The notes under the pieces are model-generated. The model made no database searches. It was not told where the DNA came from and worked only from the letters and a program-made list of their open reading frames with translations. A stretch of 59,745 bases of DNA, taken from the NCBI GenBank assembly GCA_021793295.1, contig JAJYTA010000007.1, positions 1-59,745 on the forward strand, written 5' to 3'. Position 1 is the stretch's first letter. Each line of letters begins with the position of its first letter. This document shows, in pieces, positions 37,876 to 46,614 of the stretch. Origin of the DNA: Actinomycetes bacterium (GTDB lineage Bacteria; Actinomycetota; Actinomycetes; Jiangellales; Jiangellaceae). Position numbers and translations under genes: made by a program.

Positions 37876-38756
37876 CGCGCACGGAGCAGCACACGTCGGC
37901 TGCGCCTTCGCAACCCGGACAGCCGCCGGGATCGCTGGTCCGCTCGGCGGTGTTCTGGATCTTCCTGCTGGTCCTGGCGCTGGTGTTCGTCGGGCCGATC
38001 GTGTGGATGTTCCTCACCTCGATCAAGACCAATCCGGAAGCCACCTCGATCCCGCCGACCATCCTGCCGGACAACGTGACCTTCGGCGCCTACGAAGACC
38101 TGCTGCACGTCGGCGGCTCGTACCCGGTGCTGCGGTGGTTCCTCAACAGCCTGGTGGCCGCGACCCTGCACATGCTGCTGGTTCTCACGGTCGCCTCGAC
38201 CGCGGCCTACGCGTTGGCGCGCCTGGAGTTCAAGCTGCGCGGGCTGTTCTTCGTCGTGATCATCTCGACGCTGTTCGTGCCCGGCTTCGTATTCCTGCTG
38301 CCCAACTACATCATCATCGACCGCCTCGGCTGGCTCGACACCATCTGGGCGCTGGTCGTGCCGGGTGCCGCCGGCGCGTTCGGCGTGTTCTTCCTGCGCC
38401 AGTTCTTCGCGATGCTGCCAGGTGAGCTGGAAGAAGCCGCCCTGATCGACGGCGCCAACCAGTGGCAGATCTTCACCCGCGTGGTGCTGCCCAACTCCAA
38501 GCCGGCGCTGGCCACCTTGGCGGTGCTGTCGTTCCTGAGCAATTGGAACGACTTCATCTGGCCCATCTACGTGTTGTTCAGCCCGGAGCGGCTCACGCTG
38601 CCGGCCGGGCTGCGGCTGCTACAGGGCGCCTACACCACCGACTATCCGGTCATGATGGCCGGCGCCTTCATCGCCAGTGTTCCCGTGTTGATCCTGTTCC
38701 TGTTCACCCAGCGCTACGTCATCGAAGGCGTCTCGCGCAGCGGCTTGAAAGGATGA
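37863..38756 (+). CDS. Sugar ABC permease, importer A (MalG type)
   Basis: A 297-residue permease. The coupling loop is EEAALIDGANQWQIFTRVVLPN, with SNWNDFIWPIYVLFS after it. The AGGAGGCC sequence inside the upstream gene serves as ribosome-binding site for ATG 37863. Its TGA overlaps the ATG of the GH43 gene (ATGA), so importer and secreted enzyme are made together. Confidence 0.91.
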   Translation: MALLTRTEQHTSAAPSQPGQPPGSLVRSAVFWIFLLVLALVFVGPIVWMFLTSIKTNPEATSIPPTILPDNVTFGAYEDLLHVGGSYPVLRWFLNSLVAATLHMLLVLTVASTAAYALARLEFKLRGLFFVVIISTLFVPGFVFLLPNYIIIDRLGWLDTIWALVVPGAAGAFGVFFLRQFFAMLPGELEEAALIDGANQWQIFTRVVLPNSKPALATLAVLSFLSNWNDFIWPIYVLFSPERLTLPAGLRLLQGAYTTDYPVMMAGAFIASVPVLILFLFTQRYVIEGVSRSGLKG

Positions 38757-41065
38757 TCTCCTCCGTGCACCCAGCTTCTCTCGCCCGTCCCCTTCTCGGC
38801 GTCGCCGCCGCGCTCGCCTTGACCATCTCACTCGTCCCTGCCGGTTCAGCTGCCCCTGAGGAGGCCGATGCCGAGGTGAGCACGCAGAACCCGATCTCGT
38901 CGCCGTTCTCCGACACCTATGCCGACCCCGCGATCCTGCGCGGCAAAGACGGCTGGTGGTACCTGTACGCCACCAGCGACCCGCTCCACGCGGGCCAGAG
39001 CCCGTTCGGGTTGATGCACATCGCGCGGACCCGCGACTTCGTGGACTGGGAGTACATCGGCAACGTCTTCTCCGAGGAGAACCGGCCGGGCTGGGCGACG
39101 GACTCGTCGTTCTTCTGGGCACCGGACATCCGCTACATCGACGGGCAGTACGTGCTGTACTACACCGTCACCGACACCGTCGACGAGCCCGGCGAGTGGA
39201 ACTACGCCATCGGCGCGGCCACGGCACCCACACCGGTCGGGCCGTGGACCGACACCGGCGGACCGGTCGTCGGGCCTCGCCCTCGGGGCGACGGGGACTA
39301 CAACTGGACCATCGATCCAGCCGGGTTCACCGACGATGACGGCAAGCGCTACCTGTACTTCGGCAGCTACGTCGGAGGACTCTGGGTCACTGAGCTCGAC
39401 GAGACCGGCACCCGAGCCATCGGCGAGCCGGTCCAGGTAGCCCACGACGAACGCTACGAGGCGCCGTACGTCGTCAAGCGCGACGGCTACTACTACCTGA
39501 TGGCTTCGTCGGCCAACTGCTGCGCGGGCCCGGTCACCGGCTACAGCGTGTACGCCGGGCGCTCGACGAGTCCGCTCGGGCCGTTCGTCGACCACGAGGG
39601 GGTCTCACTGCTCGACTCGCGGGTCGGCGGGACGCAGGTGGTCACCCAGAACGGAAACCGGTGGATCGGCGTCGGGCATCACTCGATCTTCACCGACGTG
39701 TCCGGTCAGGACCACATCCTGTACCACGCCATCGACCGCACCGATCCATGGCTGAACGAGCCTGGTGGGGTCAACCGCCGGCCCACCTTGATCGACCGGC
39801 TGGACTGGATCGACGGCTGGCCCGTGGCCCGGGCCGGCGCCGGGCCGAGCGACAGTCCGCAGCCCGCGCCGGTGACCGCGAGCGAACTCGGCATCGACAG
39901 CGCCGATCCGGCTTCCGGCGAGGCGTTCCGACCGGTGTCCGGCGAATGGAGCACCGGCGAGGAGGACGGCGCGGGCGCCTTCGCTCGCCTCGTCCCCGGC
40001 GACGGCGAAGCTGCGACCGTGGCCTCCGCGCAGCGCGCACCCCGCGAGGTTCGGTTCGAGGCGGATGTCCGCGGCGATGGCATCTTCGCCGTGGAACTGG
40101 CCGGAGCGGGCCGCAACGGCATCACCACGACCGTCGACCCGGTCGAGCGCGAGCTGACGGTCGAAGTCAGGCGGGGGCGGCAGGTGACCCGCGAGTCGGC
40201 TCCACTGCCGCAGCGTTTCGACCCGGCCGTGTGGTCGGCGCTGGCTGTGGAGGTCCGCGATGGCAGCCTGCACGCTGTCGTGGCCGAGAGCAGGCTCGGC
40301 GACGTCGACGCGGAAGTCACGCTCGACCTGCCGCGCGGCACGGCCAAGCCACGCCCGGTGCGGCTGACGGCGACCGGCGCTGAGGTCCATGTCGACAACG
40401 TCACCGTCGTCACGGCCCACGATCCGGTCAGCGAGCCGGTGGCCGAGCCCACGGCCGGCCGGGAGTCGTTCGCCGAGGAGTTCGACGGCGCGCTCGACGA
40501 CTCGTGGACGTGGCTGCGTCCGGACGACGCCATCACCGTGGGCGACGGCGCCCTGAGCTGGCCGCTGACCGACGGCGACATCGTCGGCAGCGACAACACC
40601 GGTGCTCTGCTGCTGCGGGATCAGCCGGCCGGCGACTGGATCGCCGAGACGAAACTCCACCTCGACCTCGGCACCGACACGTTCCGGAACTACCAGCAGG
40701 CCGGCATGATCGTCCGGGTGGACGACGACCATCTGCTCCGGCTCGGCAACGTCGCCATCTGGGGCACCCGGCAGGTCGAGTTCGGCAAGGAGATCGACGA
40801 AGACGGCACCCTGCGCTGGGGCGCCCACCTCGGCGGGCCGACCGCGGAGACGATGTGGCTGCGAATCGCCCACTCCACCGACCCGGTGACCGGCGAGCAC
40901 CGGTACCGGTCGGCGACCTCTCGCGACGGCGAGAGCTGGCGCTGGGGTGCGACCTGGACACTGCCCGCCTCGACCGACCCGCAGATCGGGCTCTACGCCG
41001 GTGGCGGCGCGAATCCGGCCACGGTGGCGTCGTTCGACTACTTCCGGATCCACCACGCTTCGTGA
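38753..41065 (+). CDS. Secreted GH43 arabinanase/arabinofuranosidase with C-terminal accessory region
   Basis: A 770-residue exported enzyme. A signal peptide (about 1-34, ending AGSAA) is followed by a GH43 five-bladed propeller at about 50-370. The catalytic base lies in TYADPAILRGKDGWWYLYA (D58); DYNWTIDPAGF carries the pKa-setting Asp and DERYEAPYVVKRDGYYYLMA the acid Glu. A region of about 400 residues follows, composed of two beta-sandwich units (SGEWSTGEEDGAGAFARLVP; WRWGATWTLPASTDPQIGLY); the last resembles a DUF1349/concanavalin-like domain that could bind polysaccharide. It is probably the extracellular enzyme that cuts the polymer. Confidence 0.88.
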   Translation: MISSVHPASLARPLLGVAAALALTISLVPAGSAAPEEADAEVSTQNPISSPFSDTYADPAILRGKDGWWYLYATSDPLHAGQSPFGLMHIARTRDFVDWEYIGNVFSEENRPGWATDSSFFWAPDIRYIDGQYVLYYTVTDTVDEPGEWNYAIGAATAPTPVGPWTDTGGPVVGPRPRGDGDYNWTIDPAGFTDDDGKRYLYFGSYVGGLWVTELDETGTRAIGEPVQVAHDERYEAPYVVKRDGYYYLMASSANCCAGPVTGYSVYAGRSTSPLGPFVDHEGVSLLDSRVGGTQVVTQNGNRWIGVGHHSIFTDVSGQDHILYHAIDRTDPWLNEPGGVNRRPTLIDRLDWIDGWPVARAGAGPSDSPQPAPVTASELGIDSADPASGEAFRPVSGEWSTGEEDGAGAFARLVPGDGEAATVASAQRAPREVRFEADVRGDGIFAVELAGAGRNGITTTVDPVERELTVEVRRGRQVTRESAPLPQRFDPAVWSALAVEVRDGSLHAVVAESRLGDVDAEVTLDLPRGTAKPRPVRLTATGAEVHVDNVTVVTAHDPVSEPVAEPTAGRESFAEEFDGALDDSWTWLRPDDAITVGDGALSWPLTDGDIVGSDNTGALLLRDQPAGDWIAETKLHLDLGTDTFRNYQQAGMIVRVDDDHLLRLGNVAIWGTRQVEFGKEIDEDGTLRWGAHLGGPTAETMWLRIAHSTDPVTGEHRYRSATSRDGESWRWGATWTLPASTDPQIGLYAGGGANPATVASFDYFRIHHAS

Positions 41066-42096
41066 GGAGAATCCTTGCCGGGCTGGCCGGGTCGGTGCTG
41101 GCGCTCGTCGCCTGCACCGCCCCGGCCGGTGACGACAACCCGTCGACCGCCACGACCCTGCCGACCAGAGAGCAGAACGCCATGGGCTTCACCAACCCCG
41201 TCCACGATCGCGACTTCCCCGACCCCGCCGTCATCTCGGTCGACGGCACCTGGTTCGCCTACGCCACCAACTCCCGCGCCGGACACATGCCGGCGCTGCG
41301 CTCCAGAGACCTGGTGACCTGGGATCCGGTCGGAGACGCGATGCCGGAGCTGGCGCCCTGGGTGACCGCCGGGCGCACCTGGGCCCCGGAAGTGGCGGTG
41401 CACGGCCCGGACCGCTATGTGGCGTACTACACCGCGTTGGGCACCGACAGCGGGCGCCAGTGCATCGGGCGAGCCGTGGCGTCGTCGCCGGAGGGCCCGT
41501 TCGTCGACGAGTCGGCCGAACCGCTGATCTGCCAGGCCGACGAAGGCGGTTCCATCGACGCCAGCCCGTTCACCGATACCGACGGCACGCGGTACCTGCT
41601 GTGGAAGAACGACGGCAACGCCATCGGCGTCGACACGTGGATCTATGCCCAGCGACTCAGCCCGGACGGCTTGACCTTGACCGGTGCGCCGGTCCGGCTG
41701 ATCAAACAGGACCAGGCCTGGGAGGGAGCCCTGGTGGAAGGGCCGTTCCTGTGGCTTCACGACGGGCGCTACTACCTGTTCTACTCCGCCAACGACTACG
41801 GCTCGGACGCCTACGCCGTCGGCTATGCGGTGTGCGACGGGCCGATGGGACCGTGCGTCAAGCCGTCGGGCAGCGCGGCCGGGCCGATTCTGACGACCAC
41901 CGAGGACGCGGCGGGGCCAGGACACTGCGTCGTGGTGGAGAAGGACGGCCGGACGTGGATGGTTCACCACGCCTGGCCGCCGGACGCCGTGGGTTCGGCC
42001 GTACCCGGCCGGACGATGTGGCTGACCGAGCTGACATGGGACGACGGCCGGCCCGTGCTCGACGGCCCCAGGGCCGAGGTCCCGATTCTTCCCTGA
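41062..42096 (+). CDS. GH43 lipoprotein
   Basis: A 344-residue surface-anchored GH43 enzyme. The signal peptide ends with the lipobox ALVAC (RRILAGLAGSVLALVACTAP); a Thr-rich linker leads to the propeller: NPVHDRDFPDPAVISVDGTW, EGGSIDASPFTDTDGTRYLL, and LVEGPFLWLHDGRYYLFYSA with the catalytic Asp, Asp and Glu in turn. It contains only the catalytic domain. GTG 41062 overlaps the TGA of the upstream GH43 gene. It probably trims side chains or oligosaccharides on the cell surface before import. Confidence 0.9.
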   Translation: MRRILAGLAGSVLALVACTAPAGDDNPSTATTLPTREQNAMGFTNPVHDRDFPDPAVISVDGTWFAYATNSRAGHMPALRSRDLVTWDPVGDAMPELAPWVTAGRTWAPEVAVHGPDRYVAYYTALGTDSGRQCIGRAVASSPEGPFVDESAEPLICQADEGGSIDASPFTDTDGTRYLLWKNDGNAIGVDTWIYAQRLSPDGLTLTGAPVRLIKQDQAWEGALVEGPFLWLHDGRYYLFYSANDYGSDAYAVGYAVCDGPMGPCVKPSGSAAGPILTTTEDAAGPGHCVVVEKDGRTWMVHHAWPPDAVGSAVPGRTMWLTELTWDDGRPVLDGPRAEVPILP

Positions 42097-42104
42097 CCGC
42101 GGGG

Positions 42105-42133
42105 TTGACGCCCCAGTAACACCCGGTTACGGT
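42105..42133 (+). promoter_or_regulatory. Sigma70-type promoter for importer B
   Basis: TTGACG (42105-42110) and TACGGT (42128-42133) are separated by 17 bases. They lie 45 bases before the start of the second binding-protein gene, so importer B can be transcribed separately from the first half of the locus. Confidence 0.55.
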
Positions 42134-42177
42134 CGTCGCTACGTTCGGTCAGAAATCGATTGCTCAGGAGTCTGCGC

Positions 42178-43533
42178 ATGCCTCCTCACGGTCCACGACC
42201 GCCCGGAGCGATCAGCCGTCGGCGGTTCCTCGGTGGTTCCATGGCCCTCGCCGGCGCCGCCGCGGCGGCTTCCCTGAGCGGCTGCGGGTCTTCGAGCGCA
42301 GCAGCCGAAGGCCCCTTGCAGTTCTGGAACTTCTACGCACCTCCGCCCAGCGACGATCCCGCCACGGTGGCGCGGGCGCAATGGATGCAAGCAACCGTCG
42401 ACCAGTGGAATGCCGAGAACTCCGAGCAGATCGAGCTCGTCTTCGCTCCCGTCCTGGGCAGCGAGAAGCTGTCGACGGCCTTCGCCGCCGGCACCGGGCC
42501 GGACATCTTCCTGATCAGTCCCGGCGACATCATCCGCTACATCAACGGCGACGTCCTGGTCGACCTCGAGCCGTACCTGAGCCAGGAGGCCATCGACGAC
42601 TTCTTCCCGGACAACATGGCCACCCGCGTCGTCGGCGACCAAGTCTTCGCCCTGCCGATGGAGATCGAGCCGCTGGCGCTGTACTACAGCCGCCCGGCCT
42701 TCGAGCAGGCCGGACTCTCCGAAGGCGACATCCCCGCCACCTGGGACGAGCTTCTCGACATCGCCGACAAGCTCGTTTCGGCCGGTCAGGGCGGCTGGGT
42801 CGTACCCACCACCCAGGGCTACTACCAGAACTTCGTCTGGTACCCGTGGATGTGGCAAGGCGGCGGACGCGTCATGTCCGACGACGGCATGAGCGCCGCG
42901 TTCGACTCGCAAGCCACCATCGACGCGCTGACGCTGTGGAAATCCGGTGTCGAACTGGGCCTGACCCCGCGCGTGGAACCGGCCGGAGACGACATCGTCA
43001 GCTCGTTCGTCGAGGGCTACGCCTCCATGTGGCAAAGCGGCATCTGGTCGATCTCCGACTTTCAGCGCAAGGCGCCGGACTTCGACCTGGGCGTGTTCCC
43101 CCTGCCCGTCCCACCCGGTGGAGAGCCGGCCACGTCACTGGGCGGCTGGGCCTTCGCCGCCAACGCGATGGGCCGCAACCCCGACGCCGCCGCCCGGTTC
43201 TGCGCCTGGGCGCTGGGCTCCACCGACGACGCCGGCATCACTCGGGTGGCCGAGTGGTGCGTGCAGACCAAGACCGACATTCCGCCGCGGCAGTCCGCGC
43301 TGGACCGCGCCAACGAGATGGGCGGATTCGACACCGAGCTCATGCGGACCTTCCGCGACGACATCTTCCCCAGCGGCCGGGGTGAACCACGCTTCCCACC
43401 GGTGATCTACAAGGCGGTCTCGGACGCGATCCAGTCCTGTCAACTCGCCGGGGGCGACGCAGCCGACCAAGCCGCGACCGGGGCCCAGGCGATCGACGCG
43501 TACCTGCAAACCTACGAGGGGGCGCAGCTGTGA
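42178..43533 (+). CDS. Sugar ABC substrate-binding lipoprotein, importer B
   Basis: A 451-residue CUT1 binding protein. The Tat-type signal SRRRFLGGSMALAGAAAAASLS ends at the lipobox LSGC; the mature start GPLQFWNFYAPPPSDDPATV is typical of the family. It shares little sequence with the importer A protein apart from the fold, so the two probably take up different oligosaccharides. ATG 42178 has CAGGAG seven bases upstream. Its stop overlaps the next gene. Confidence 0.91.
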   Translation: MPPHGPRPPGAISRRRFLGGSMALAGAAAAASLSGCGSSSAAAEGPLQFWNFYAPPPSDDPATVARAQWMQATVDQWNAENSEQIELVFAPVLGSEKLSTAFAAGTGPDIFLISPGDIIRYINGDVLVDLEPYLSQEAIDDFFPDNMATRVVGDQVFALPMEIEPLALYYSRPAFEQAGLSEGDIPATWDELLDIADKLVSAGQGGWVVPTTQGYYQNFVWYPWMWQGGGRVMSDDGMSAAFDSQATIDALTLWKSGVELGLTPRVEPAGDDIVSSFVEGYASMWQSGIWSISDFQRKAPDFDLGVFPLPVPPGGEPATSLGGWAFAANAMGRNPDAAARFCAWALGSTDDAGITRVAEWCVQTKTDIPPRQSALDRANEMGGFDTELMRTFRDDIFPSGRGEPRFPPVIYKAVSDAIQSCQLAGGDAADQAATGAQAIDAYLQTYEGAQL

Positions 43534-44489
43534 CCGGAGCCATCGACACCGCCGGGCCCGCGCCCGCCACGCACAAGCGTCCCGGCCGATCCCGCGCCGC
43601 CGCCAGCGACCTGGCCAAGCGGGAACGGCGCGCGGCCTACCTGTTCCTGTCGCCCAACCTGATCGGGCTCACCGTCTTCGTCGCCGTGCCGATGCTGCTG
43701 TCGATCGTGCTGGCGTTCTTCAGCGTCGACGGCTTCGGCGGCTACACGTTCGTGGGCACGGCCAACTTCGAGCGCATGGTCGGCGACCCGCAGTTCATCG
43801 ACAGCCTCGGCCGCACGATGATCTACCTGTTCGTGCTGGTGCCCGGTCTGTTCCTGTCCGGGTTGGGCTTGGCGCTGCTGGTGCGCAGCCAGTTCCCGCT
43901 GGTCGGGCTGTTTCGCACCGCGTTGTTCGCGCCCAACGTCGTCAGCCTCGTGGTCGTCGCACTGATCTGGAACTTCCTGCTGACCGACGACGTCGGCTTC
44001 GTCGCCAAGCTGCTCGGCCGGCTCGGTATCACCGCGCCGTCGTGGCTGGGCGATCCGAGCTACGCCCTGGGCACCGTCATGGTCATCACGATCTGGTTCT
44101 CCATGGGCTACTACATGTTGATCTTCCTCGCCGGGCTGCAGGACATCCCCCGCGAGTTCTACGAGGTGGCCAGTATCGACGGCGCCGGGCCGTGGCAGAC
44201 CTTCCGCAACGTGACCTGGCCGATGCTCAAGCCGACGAGCTTTTTCATCCTGCTGACGTCGACCATCGCGGTGATGACCGGCGGGCTGGAGATGCTGGTG
44301 ATCCTCACCTCCGGTGGTCCCGCCAACTCGACCACGCTGATCGTCTACTACGTCTACCAGCAGGCTTTCGTGTACGGAGAATTCGGCTACGCGTCCGCGA
44401 TCGGGTCCATCATGGTCCTGATCCTGCTGGCGTGGTCGGCGCTGCTGTTCGCCCTCACCCGGGGAGGCCGGTTCACCCATGCCGACTGA
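43530..44489 (+). CDS. Sugar ABC permease, importer B (MalF type)
   Basis: A 319-residue permease with six helices after a charged N-terminal tail of about 35 residues. The coupling loop is YEVASIDGAGPWQTFRNVTWPM. GTG 43530 overlaps the binding-protein stop (GTGA), and the 3' end overlaps the next permease by 11 bases. Confidence 0.91.
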   Translation: MTGAIDTAGPAPATHKRPGRSRAAASDLAKRERRAAYLFLSPNLIGLTVFVAVPMLLSIVLAFFSVDGFGGYTFVGTANFERMVGDPQFIDSLGRTMIYLFVLVPGLFLSGLGLALLVRSQFPLVGLFRTALFAPNVVSLVVVALIWNFLLTDDVGFVAKLLGRLGITAPSWLGDPSYALGTVMVITIWFSMGYYMLIFLAGLQDIPREFYEVASIDGAGPWQTFRNVTWPMLKPTSFFILLTSTIAVMTGGLEMLVILTSGGPANSTTLIVYYVYQQAFVYGEFGYASAIGSIMVLILLAWSALLFALTRGGRFTHAD

Positions 44490-45369
44490 CACCGCCACCG
44501 CACCGCCGGCCCGGCACGCGCCGGCGCCGCCCACCGGACAGCGACGCTTCCTGGTCCGCCGCAGCCACCGCAAGAAGGCCGCGCTGTTCACCGTCGTGGG
44601 GATCATCGCGATCATCACCGCGTTTCCGCTGTTGTGGATGATCACGAGCTCGTTCAAGGGCCCGGACGAGGTGCTCAGTACCGACATCCTGCCCAGCGCG
44701 CCGACGGTGGACAACTTCGACTACGTGTTCACCTCGGTGCCTTTCACCCGGTACCTGTTCAACAGCTTCATCATCTCGGTGACCGTCACCGTGGTGGCGC
44801 TGTTCTTCCACTCGATGGCCGCCTACGCCCTGGCTCGGCTGAAGTTCCGGGGCCGCGACACGATCTTCATCGCGGTGTTCTCGACGCTGTTGGTGACCGC
44901 GCCGGTGGTGCTGGTTCCGCTGTTCCTGGTGGTGCATCGCCTCGGGCTGCTCAACAGCTATGCCGGGCTGATCATCCCGGCGATCTTCAGCGCATTCGGC
45001 ATCTTCCTGCTGCGGCAGTTCTATCTCACGATCCCGGCCGAACTCGAAGAGGCGGCGATCTTGGACGGCTGCGGGTACTGGATGATCTATCGCAAGATCA
45101 TCCTGCCGATGAGCAAGTCGATCTTCGCGGCGCTGGCGGTGCTGTTCTTCCTCGCCAACTGGAACTCTTTCCTGTGGCCGCTGGTCGCCACGACCGACCA
45201 GGACCTCCAAGTCGTGCAACTCGGGATCGTCAGCTTCTTCGAGGAACACTCCGCCGACTGGAACTACGTCCTCGCCGCGGCCTTCGTCGCCGCGATCCCG
45301 ACCCTCATCATCTTCGGCTTCTTCCAACGCAAGATCGTCGAATCCGTCAAGACCTCCGGCATGAAGTAA
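44479..45369 (+). CDS. Sugar ABC permease, importer B (MalG type)
   Basis: A 296-residue permease. The coupling loop reads EEAAILDGCGYWMIYRKIILPM, with NWNSFLWPLVA after it. The protein ends SGMK with a TAA stop that touches the edge of repeat A copy 2, so the gene end is where the element begins. No ATPase follows; the next gene is the GH172 enzyme 120 bases on. Confidence 0.91.
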   Translation: MPTDTATAPPARHAPAPPTGQRRFLVRRSHRKKAALFTVVGIIAIITAFPLLWMITSSFKGPDEVLSTDILPSAPTVDNFDYVFTSVPFTRYLFNSFIISVTVTVVALFFHSMAAYALARLKFRGRDTIFIAVFSTLLVTAPVVLVPLFLVVHRLGLLNSYAGLIIPAIFSAFGIFLLRQFYLTIPAELEEAAILDGCGYWMIYRKIILPMSKSIFAALAVLFFLANWNSFLWPLVATTDQDLQVVQLGIVSFFEEHSADWNYVLAAAFVAAIPTLIIFGFFQRKIVESVKTSGMK

Positions 45370-45449
45370 ATGATCATGTTCACTAGGCAATCCCCTGCCC
45401 CACCACCCGTACACACCTCGTGATGCGGCAGAACGCCTAGGGGTGCACC
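45367..45449 (-). repeat. Intergenic repeat family A, copy 2
   Basis: The inverted copy: read on the minus strand it gives GGTGCACCCCTAGGCGTTCT, CGGGTGGTGGGGCAGGGGAT and TGCCTAGTGAACATGATCAT. It begins at the stop codon of the importer B permease. CTAGGC (45383 region) and GCCTAG (45435 region) form outer arms, with CTGCC/GGCAG inside, so the transcript could fold into a nested hairpin. Confidence 0.85.
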
Positions 45450-45489
45450 GCACCCACCGCACATCAACGAAACGTCAGGAGCGCACCAC

Positions 45490-46590
45490 GTGACCAGCAG
45501 TCTGTCCTCCGGCCTCGGCGGCATCGCCCTGCGCACCTCCGCCGTCACCCGCTCGATCTCGGCCGAGAACTTCACCGGCGCGAAAGGCGCAGGTGGCATG
45601 GCGACCGAAGGCACCGGCGCGCGAGCGGCCACCGGACTGGGCCAAGGGTGGAAGATCTCCCCCTCGATCCACATCGCCCCTGGTGAAACCGCCGTGCTCG
45701 GCGAGATCGACGGCCCGGGAACCATCACCCACATCTGGTGCACCACCGCGCCGCACCAGGCGTGGCGGCGTACGCTGCTGCGCATCCACTGGGACGGCGA
45801 GCAGGAACCCGCCGTCGAGGTCCCGCTCGGTGACTTCTTCTGCAACGGCTGGAACATCTTCAGCCAGGTCAGTTCGGTACCGGTGGCGGCGAACCCGAAC
45901 GGCGGGTTCAACGCGTACTGGCCGATGCCGTTCCGGCGCTCGGCCCGGATCACCCTGGAGAACCTGTCCGCCGCCGAGATCGTCCTCTACTACCAGATCG
46001 ACTACGAGCTCGACGACGTTCCCGACGACGCCAGCTACCTGCACGCGCAGTGGCGGCGCAGCCACCCCGTCCCCCGCGGCGAGGTGCACACGCTGCTCGA
46101 CGGCGTGCAGGGCGCTGGTCACTACGTCGGCACCTACCTGGCGTGGGGCGTCAACGACCCCGGCTGGTGGGGCGAGGGCGAGGTGAAGTTCTACCTCGAC
46201 GGCGACGACGAGTTCCCCACCATCTGCGGTACCGGGACCGAGGACTACTTCGGCGGTGCCTGGAACTTCGACGTCCCCGGTACCGGGTACACCGCGTTCA
46301 CCACGCCGTATCTCGGCTTGAACCAGGTGCTGCGCCCGGACGGCCTCTACGCCAGTCAGCAGCGTTTCGGGATGTATCGCTGGCACCTCCCCGACCCGAT
46401 CCGGTTCGCCGAGGACCTCCGGGTCACGGTGCAGAGCCTGGGCATCGGGCCGGGGCATCACAACGGGCTCCCTCACCGCTACCGCCCGACCAGCGACGAC
46501 ATCGCCTCCACGGCGTGGTTCTACCTGGACCGGCCGAGCACGCCGTCGCGGCCGGAAACACCGGGACTGATCGACCTCGAGGTGGACTGA
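45490..46590 (+). CDS. GH172 (DUF2961) family glycosidase
   Basis: A 366-residue protein of the DUF2961/GH172 family, whose known members act on alpha-D-fructofuranosides and on D-arabinofuranosides, including mycobacterial-type D-arabinan. The family pattern is clear: ISAENFTGAKGAGGMA near the N-terminus, IWCTTAPHQAWRRTLLRIHW, FFCNGWNIFS, and TICGTGTEDYFGGAWNF with the catalytic-type E251. No signal peptide. GTG 45490 has CAGGAG upstream. It is the last gene of the arabinan locus; whether it cleaves D- or L-arabinofuranose or a fructofuranoside is open. Confidence 0.88.
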   Translation: MTSSLSSGLGGIALRTSAVTRSISAENFTGAKGAGGMATEGTGARAATGLGQGWKISPSIHIAPGETAVLGEIDGPGTITHIWCTTAPHQAWRRTLLRIHWDGEQEPAVEVPLGDFFCNGWNIFSQVSSVPVAANPNGGFNAYWPMPFRRSARITLENLSAAEIVLYYQIDYELDDVPDDASYLHAQWRRSHPVPRGEVHTLLDGVQGAGHYVGTYLAWGVNDPGWWGEGEVKFYLDGDDEFPTICGTGTEDYFGGAWNFDVPGTGYTAFTTPYLGLNQVLRPDGLYASQQRFGMYRWHLPDPIRFAEDLRVTVQSLGIGPGHHNGLPHRYRPTSDDIASTAWFYLDRPSTPSRPETPGLIDLEVD

Positions 46591-46614
46591 CGCCCGACCC
46601 GCGGACGGCCGAGG

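Noticed and set aside
39605-41056. Antisense frame of about 480 residues across the GH43 gene
   Set aside because: No domain or signal is visible, and the sense frame carries a full GH43 catalytic set.
44634-45386. Overlapping frame across importer B permease that also ends NDHVH
   Set aside because: It is out of frame with the permease, whose motifs (coupling loop) are intact; the shared ending results from the repeat's sequence only.
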